Source: Ceratothoa steindachneri
Taxonomy: Eukaryota; Arthropoda; Malacostraca; Isopoda; Cymothoidae
Direction of reading: 5' to 3'
Length of the DNA stretch: 64,000 bases
NCBI GenBank assembly: GCA_963969495.1
Contig: OZ018321.1
Span: 132,340,293 to 132,404,292 of the forward strand
Below, in pieces: positions 58,201-64,000 of the stretch; positions within the stretch are counted from its first letter, which is position 1, and the number at the start of each line of letters is the position of its first letter. The notes under the pieces are model-generated. The model made no database searches. It was not told the origin of the DNA and saw only the letters and a program-made list of their open reading frames with translations. A program made the position numbers and the translations under genes.

Positions 58201-59609
58201 GTATACAAATTTTATGTATTGTCGGCAAAATACGATAGGTATTACCTATATAGGGCGGCACACATCCTCTCCCACCACTCTCTCACGTATAACTAAATAG
58301 ACACGTTACAAGCTGTCACCGTTTCCTAATTGTGCCTCTTCTTCGAGTCGTGGCCAAAGTGTTAAAAAAACAATTAATAAAATCACTAATTCAGCCTTTG
58401 TACTTCAAATAGTTTTGATTAACAATAAATAGATAATAAAATAGTAATATCAATTAGTTGACCAGTCCTTTTAATTATGGATAAACAATACAATTGTGCT
58501 TAAATAGAATGTAAGCCGTAAAAATAAAACAAGACGTGATAAAAGAAAACCAAATGTAGTTTTGAAATCACCATGCCAATTTTATTCTAAATCAAGTTAA
58601 AAAATAAAACTCAACAGAAATTATCTTCAAAATTGTTCCACTGAGTCATTTAACATCAAACCTCTCTTTTACGCTCTCCAAGGGCTAATTCTAACACTAA
58701 TCCTTTATATGTTCCTCTAAGATGTTTTCATTTTTTTTACATTTTTCAGCATGTATTCAGTATTAAAGTTTTTCTTCCACATGTTAGAAGTGATAAGATG
58801 CATTGGTTTAGAACTACATAATAAAGACAAGCGAAGACCATTAAAGACAATTAGTTACTAAAGTAAATTCATTTGGATGAGTGTTTGGTCCATTATCCCT
58901 TTCGAACAGTAGTCTATAATTAGTCTTACTAAATCTTTAATAGTTTGAAAGCATCTTTCAAAGCTAGACAATTAATTGAGTTGCCCTATGTTGCACCAGT
59001 TCTACCAGTGGTACATCTTTCTTCAGGTTAGTGGAGCAAAGGTTTCCTGCTTAGTCGAGATGAGAAAAGAAGAGGGCTTTATATATATTATAATGATTAT
59101 GGTAATGAATGCTAATGATAGCCTTTGCATTAAACATTAATTTCTGGGTGCATTTATCCAGTTTGTTTTCATCGAAGTAAATTGGGTAGTTATGCAAATA
59201 CTCTGCAATTATATATTATCTTTATTTACAGTGTCAGGTAGGATTTCATTTCGATTTTTCAAGTCAATTGGCTGCGGCTCGCATGAATAGAGAACTTAGA
59301 GGTTGATTAGTAAAGCTGGTACTTAGCGTAAAATTAACAAGGGAGTCAAGCGAGTGACAAAGCAATGACAATAAAATATGATTAGCATCTCTTCTCACTG
59401 CAACTAAATAGGCCTAAATATCATCAGATTGCCAGGTGTCACCATCATGGTGATGCCAGCAGTCGCTGGCTACCCCAGTAGCTTTGATGTATTGCTTTCG
59501 CACCTTGAATCCTTCCGTAATTGAAACTCACAAGGCACTTTCTATGATAATCGAGTCTAGAATTTTGCCGTCCACTTAGCAATGCGCCTGAAAATATTGA
59601 TCATCCTTA
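58201..59609. other. Interval without a supported gene
   Basis: AT-rich with a GC-richer stretch at 59380-59600 before mariner copy 3. No frame or element was recognised. Confidence 0.45.
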
Positions 59610-60836
59610 AGAGGGGTGGTCAATCTTTTTGCGAATCGGTAGGGCAAAACAGAGGAAGAAATATGGCTGTTTGTGAGGGGGTTAGGACATGTTATGACAA
59701 GTCAGGGGCTACAGCCGCACGCTCCTGCCTTGTCTATTTAAGAAACAGTTGCTGATGGCAGATCGTCAGTCACAAATTTTTCCCCAATGGAGAAGGTTGA
59801 GCACCGCGCAGTAATTAAATTTTTGACCAAGGAAGACAAGAATGCAAAAGAGATCCATGAAAGAATGATTGCAGTGTACACCGACACTGCCCCTTCCTAT
59901 GCAACCATTGCTCGCTGAAATAGGGAGTCCCTTGAAGATGACCCCCGTCCAGGACGCCGGTCAGACGTGACCAACTAAGACAATTAATGTGGAGAGGATG
60001 ATCCTCGAAAATCGACGGGTGAAGGTCGAATAAAAATCAAGCGAGAACTTGGAATATCACATGTAAGTGTTATCAACATGATCCACGACAATTTGGCCAT
60101 GACCAAGGTCTCTGCCCGTTGGATCCCTAGAAACCTCCGAAACCTCACGCCCCATGATCGACTTCAACGTCATCAAAGTTCGGAGGAACTGCTGCTCCTG
60201 TACAACTAAGACACGGCGGGATTCGAGTCACGCATAGTGACAAGTAATGAAACGTGGGTCCATCACTGGGATCCCGAGACCAAGCTAGAAAGCATGGCCT
60301 GGAAGCACAGGGGCTCTCCGACCCCCATCAAGTTCCGGTGGACTATGGTGGACTATGCGCCGCGTGGAAGGACCATCACAGGCCAATATTATGCCGAGGA
60401 ACTTGCTGGGTTGAAGAAGTGCATCCGTCAGAAGCGGTGCGGCAAGTTGTCACGTGGTGTCCTGCTCCTCTACGACAATGCCCCTGCCTACAAAGCCAGA
60501 GTTACACAAGCTGCCCTGCACGAGTGTGGATTCGAGGAGCTCAACCATCCCCCCCTACAGTCCAGATCTGGCCACTAGCGACTATTTTTTATTCCGCCAG
60601 CTCAAGGCTACACTGCGTGGACGCCGGTTTGAAGACGATGAAGATGTTCAGCTCGCCGCCCAGGAGTGGATTGAACAGCAGTCGGGAGATTTCTGGTTGT
60701 CGGGAATTTGAAGCCTCAGGGACAAGTGGCGCAAGTGCATCGAAGTCGAGGGTAGTTATATTGAAAAATAATAAAACACTTTCTTTATATCTCGTTTCTT
60801 TATATCCGAATTGCAAAACTTATTGACCGCCCCTCG
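59610..60836 (+). mobile_element. mariner element, copy 3
   Basis: Same family as 13003-14288. The left end reads AGAGGGGTGGTCAATCTT and the right end reversed reads CGAGGGGCGGTCAATAAG, both beside TA. It is 1227 bp long, shorter than copy 1 through internal deletions, including about 75 bp near 60340. Confidence 0.92.
59787..60771 (+). pseudogene. mariner transposase, inactivated
   Basis: The ATG at 59787 opens MEKVEHRAVIKFLTKEDK and the first helix-turn-helix. A TGA interrupts after ATIAR, followed by a deletion that removes part of the linker. Frame changes occur near 59980-60030. ELGISHVSVINMIHDN marks the second helix-turn-helix. The first catalytic block reads VTSNETWVHHWD, so the Asp of GDE is Asn. 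A deletion joins IKFR directly to WTMVDYAPRG. The second Asp is intact in LLYDNAPAYKA and the third in YSPDLATSDYFLF after a further frameshift. The C-terminal text ending CIEVEGSYIEK remains in a different frame with a stop before SLRDKW. Confidence 0.92.
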
Positions 60837-61094
60837 TACATTTACATACGTTAAAGTTCCTCTGTTATTTATCCATTCACTCGCCAACTTTATCTAATTA
60901 TCGCTGTTATTTCGTCAAAATGCATGTAAACTATATCCACTGCCTTGGGTTTCTATATTTTAATTACGGAAAAAAATCCAAGCCATCAGTGAAACATGAA
61001 AGTTTTCGGTGAAATCAGTGTCGTTTGCTTTTGATTTGGTTGTTTGAGAGGTAACCAAATATCTTTGCCCTAATTACATATATTAGAACGTATA

Positions 61095-61274
61095 CTAATA
61101 AATATCGCTATCATCGAACCGCTTACATACAATTTTCCCACTTGCACTCTCGGTTGGTCGATTATGTTGACCAAAAAAATCGCGAAGTGCCTGAAATGCG
61201 TTTCTGTTTGAACGTCCATTTTCGTAATAGGCTTCGATAACTTTAACGTGTTGTATAATTGTTAATCTTTTCAT
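61095..61274 (-). pseudogene. Mariner-like transposase N-terminal fragment
   Basis: The ATG at 61272-61274 starts MKRLTIIQHVKVIEAYYENG, then AFQALRDFFGQHNRPTE and GKIVCKRFDD, ending in a TAG after SDIY. This is the N-terminal helix-turn-helix of a mariner-like transposase family common in arthropods, whose members usually continue to well over 300 residues. The stop coincides with the direct repeat at 61081-61094, so the truncation is structural. The spliced leader just upstream would place the ATG in the second exon. Confidence 0.75.
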
Positions 61275-61307
61275 GGTTAAAATTGCCAAAGACTGAAGTT
61301 GTTAAAT

Positions 61308-61353
61308 CTGAAAGAAAAAGAAAAAAATCATTAGACGTTTAAACTTTACTCAC
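61308..61353 (-). other. 46-nt intron in the transposase leader
   Basis: On the minus strand it starts GTGAGTAAAG (strong donor), contains GTCTAATGA (branch-point-like), then a pyrimidine run TTTTTTTCTTTTTCTTTCAG ending in the acceptor. The intron would leave the ATG at 61274 as the first start in the mRNA. At 46 nt it is very short for an animal intron. Confidence 0.65.
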
Positions 61354-61401
61354 ATTTAAAATCAGTCCAAGTTATGGGAACACCCGCTATTAGAACGTAT
61401 A

Positions 61402-61829
61402 TTCCAAGATAGTGCTATTACTTCTGTTTTGTCACATCTAGTGATGGGTAATCAGACATATTCTATTTTATTTATATTTTCAGGTCTAGATTTGCATTAT
61501 AATGGATTTGTAGTGTTTGAGTCAGTTATGGTATTCTCTTTCTAGTTTTGAAGGCTTGGTTTAGATGATCATCAGCTTCCTCACGGGATGAAGGAAAAAT
61601 ATATATTTATATTTGGATTCTTTATACCTGTATATTATAGCCGGAATAAGCTTTTAAAATGGTGAACAAGGAATATAATTTTTCTTATTAAAACAACAAT
61701 CATTTTTCTGATTCTGACTCCTTTTTACACAAAAATTCACCTATATAAATAGTAATTTCATCTAAACCTAACTCTATAACATTTCAACCAATCAGGTGCC
61801 AGGATAGATTAAAATGTTACTAACGCTTC
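61402..61829. other. Interval without a supported gene
   Basis: AT-rich text between the transposase fragment and the truncated LINE. Nothing recognised. Confidence 0.45.
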
Positions 61830-61840
61830 AATCGTTTACA

Positions 61841-62728
61841 CATAAACACGGCCGAAGTCAGTTTTCCGAATTCCCGACATACATTACATGAAATGCACCA
61901 ACGAAACCTGATATTGTTTTATCCAGTATCAGGTTTCCCTACAACTACTACATTGAACCAGGTCCCATAATTCTGAGTGACCACCAGGCTATTAAAATTA
62001 CAGTAGGTGTAAATCCCATCCAAATTGCAATCCCAGAACGCAAAAGCTACAGGCAGGCAAACTGGGAAAGCTGCCGAAATTATCTTCTAAATTATATCCC
62101 TGACCCTTTACTCGATGCCAATTTAGAAGAGATAGATAAAGAGCTGGATAAAATCACTGACCTCCTAATTAAAGCCGATGAAAATAATGTTTCCCATATT
62201 AAGTATAAAACCCTTCCAGCTCCCTATTTGACCCCTCCCATGAAAGCCCTTGCCCAGGAATATAAGGATCTGTCCAATGTAGTAGCGCTGACAGCCCCCA
62301 ACCACAATGCCCACAGAAGACTAAGACAAATTAAAGACGAACTCTAGACACTAATTACGGACCAACAGATACTCACATGGGACAGACTAATAGAAAGACT
62401 CGACATTGAAAGAGACTTACACACCTTCTGGCAAACCGTTAAACGGTTAAAAGGAAGAGCTCCCCCCAAAAGAATAACACTTAGAAACGACTGTATAGAA
62501 ATCGACGAGCCTGGAGAGATTGAGGAAATTTTTAGAATTTTCTGGTCCTCAATCTTCACAATCACCCCAGAAGAAAATGACAACTACGACCTCGAATTCA
62601 AGACTGACATAATCGAACAACTAAACGCACAAATACACAGAACCTTCCCTCATCATTATGTATCGCAGGAAAGAGTGATGGAGGGCTATGGGAGTAAAAT
62701 AACTGCCCAAGAGCTCCCCTTGCGCTAA
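61841..62728 (+). pseudogene. LINE endonuclease C-terminus and linker
   Basis: The text reads HGRSQFSEFPTYIT then a TGA where a Trp is expected, NAPTKPDIVLSSIRFPYNYY, and PIILSDHQAIKITVG, with the catalytic SDH intact near 61975. A long linker follows (NWESCRNYLLNYI, HRRLRQIKDEL, a TAG at about 62346, WDRLIERLDIERDLHTFWQT). The frame is lost near 62725 after ITAQELPLR. The domain would nick DNA at the target. The N-terminal two thirds are absent. Confidence 0.75.
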
Positions 62729-64000
62729 AATCCTTTCGTCAAAGAACACCGGGTACAACGGGGCTGACCAGGGAGAATCTCATCAAGGCCCTGCCTAATG
62801 TTCTGAGTGGGCTTCTTAACATCATGAATGCCGCTCTGAACACGGGCTAATTTCCAGATCAGTGGAAGGTAGCCAAGATGATCTTTATTCCCAAATCAGG
62901 AAAGCTACCGGGCTGCACTGCCAGTTTTCGGCCGATATCTCTCTTAGAATTTGCTGGCAAAGTCTTTGAGAAGATATTAGCTAACAGAGTCAACTCTTTT
63001 CTCGACGAAGCAACCTGCATAACGAGTTACAGCACGACTTCAGAAGGAAAAGAGGGACTGATACGGCTCTAGCCGTTATCACAGAAAAGCTAGCCAAGAT
63101 CAAGGCAGACAAAAGGCATGCCGATCTGGTGCTCCGAGATGTCAAAAAAGCTTTTGATAAGGTTTGGAAAAGAGGCCTACAATTCAAGATCCTTCAAATA
63201 GGCTTCGACCCCATTCTGTAGAGGATTCTTTGCGATTACATAATGGAGAGGAGAGCATACATACACATCAGAGGATACAAAGGCCCTGAATTCGAGCTCG
63301 AATCATGGGTCCCACAAGGGGGCTGTCTCAGTCCCCTTTTATACAACATATATACACGTGACCTACCACAGCCTCTATCCGAATGTACGATATACGTTCA
63401 GTTCGCTGACGATATATCGCAAATTTGTACAGCCACTTAAGTTCACAGGGAATTTATGGCGATAAATACGGCTAGGGAGATTTCCCACATCAACTCTTTC
63501 GAGAGGAAGTGGAAGATATCGACCAATGCCCCAAAATTCAAAATAATTCCCATGTTTCGCAAGACCTTCAACGATATACGGGTAGAAGGGGAGAGAATCC
63601 CCTACTTCCTGGAAGGGACGGTTCTGGGGCTCAAAATCACAACAGGGGGCTACAAGAGTCATATCGGGCGGACAGTCGCGAATAGCAAGAGAGATTTGAG
63701 GGAGTTTTATAGGTTAATTGACCTAACTCGCTCAAATAAACTCAAGATATTCAATGCGTGCATTCGCTCGAGACTCTTGTACCTCCCGGTGCCGTTGAAT
63801 GCGAGCACCAAGACCCACATTGCGAAACTACAAGTCATCCAGAATAAGGTGGTTTTACTCATTACAAACACCCGAAGAAAAGAACACAAAAAAACAGAGG
63901 GAGCTCTACGACTCGGTTGGATTATCTCCAATCAACGTGGCGCTCCACGAGAGAGCTAAGAGGATATGGCAAGCCATTGGTGCACGCTTGACCCCTGAAT
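62729..64000 (+). pseudogene. LINE reverse transcriptase, broken
   Basis: Shifted frames give the RT in order. AKMIFIPKSGKLP, FRPISLLEFAGKVFEKILAN and RVNSFLDEA lie at 62875-63010. VLRDVKKAFDKVW (catalytic Asp region) lies near 63130. ESWVPQGGCLSPLLYNIYTR and YVQFADDISQI, with an intact F-A-D-D box, lie at 63300-63420. The thumb and C-terminal region, with FERKWKISTNAPKFKIIP and GTVLGLKITTGGY, lies at 63456-63959. Stops at about 63221 (near LZRIL) and 63438 interrupt. Both active-site Asp residues are readable, but the frame breaks rule out function. Confidence 0.85.

Larger units (their letters stand above)
61081..61401 (-). mobile_element. 5' fragment of a mariner-like element between 14-bp direct repeats
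   Basis: TATTAGAACGTATA occurs at 61081-61094 and again, identically, at 61388-61401. Between them, on the minus strand, are GGGTGTTCCCATAACTTGG (a mariner-like element end), a 46-nt intron and the start of a transposase that breaks off after about 57 codons. The 14-bp duplication is not the TA duplication expected of this superfamily. Confidence 0.7.
61830..64000 (+). mobile_element. 5'-truncated I/Jockey-type LINE, continuing past the window
   Basis: The plus strand begins within the C-terminal part of an APE endonuclease and continues through a linker and reverse transcriptase to the window edge. The style of the RT blocks (WVPQGGCLSPLLYNIYTRDL and QFADD) suits the I/Jockey group. Stops and frame changes are frequent. 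The 3' end lies outside the window. Confidence 0.85.

Overview
The window reads as repeat-dense, AT-rich nuclear DNA of an animal, most probably an arthropod. The lineage call rests on degenerate TTAGG/CCTAA tracts (the arthropod telomere pentamer), many Tc1/mariner-type transposons, a Penelope-like element and very long (TA)n microsatellites. A crustacean or other non-model arthropod would fit, but nothing here fixes the genus. I recognised no conventional host protein-coding gene, rRNA or tRNA. Every protein-coding signal I can support belongs to a transposable element, and almost all are broken by stops, frameshifts or deletions.

Layout. 0-9 kb: a 26-bp tandem repeat, two copies of a modular dispersed repeat (475-840 and 8560-8890), a decayed CR1/L2-like LINE with a 2A-like peptide (3765-6640, minus) and an LTR plus leader (6765-8119, minus) whose divergent relative lies at 53665-54600 on the plus strand. 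9-21 kb: AT-rich DNA with mariner copy 1, a Penelope 3' remnant with a hammerhead-like motif, two minisatellites and a 742-bp non-autonomous hAT-like element. 21-24 kb: about 1.9 kb of a degenerate AGNNT pentamer array between two more copies of the dispersed repeat. 26-35 kb: CCTAA and TTAGG tracts, a (GA)n tract with a GC-rich LTR-like block, a mariner-like transposase with an internal tandem duplication, and two strong hairpins.

35-52 kb is a nest of elements. Ty3/gypsy element A (minus; parts at 36880-37854, 39654-42779 and 48904-49175) is interrupted by a DD41D mariner-like element (37855-39653) and by a second gypsy element B (42780-48903). Both gypsy elements carry integrase upstream of reverse transcriptase, the copia-like order of Gmr1-type elements, and a capsid region resembling the SCAN domain. 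Next to them is a Penelope-like element (49241-51623) with a long intact RT plus GIY-YIG frame (50075-51454), bounded by 172-bp inverted arms that each contain a hammerhead ribozyme motif. A head-to-head pair of tRNA-derived SINE bodies follows (51713-52045).

52-64 kb: a Tc1 fossil, the second copy of the long LTR, a short minisatellite, a fossil of an unclassified transposon-like protein, mariner copy 3, a transposase fragment with a 46-nt intron flanked by a 14-bp direct repeat, and a decayed I/Jockey-type LINE that runs off the right edge.

The elements do not form a cellular pathway. The biology here is retrotransposition, cut-and-paste transposition, nested insertion and microsatellite growth at TA-rich junctions. 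The observations most worth following are the hammerhead-bearing Penelope element and the integrase-first gypsy pair.
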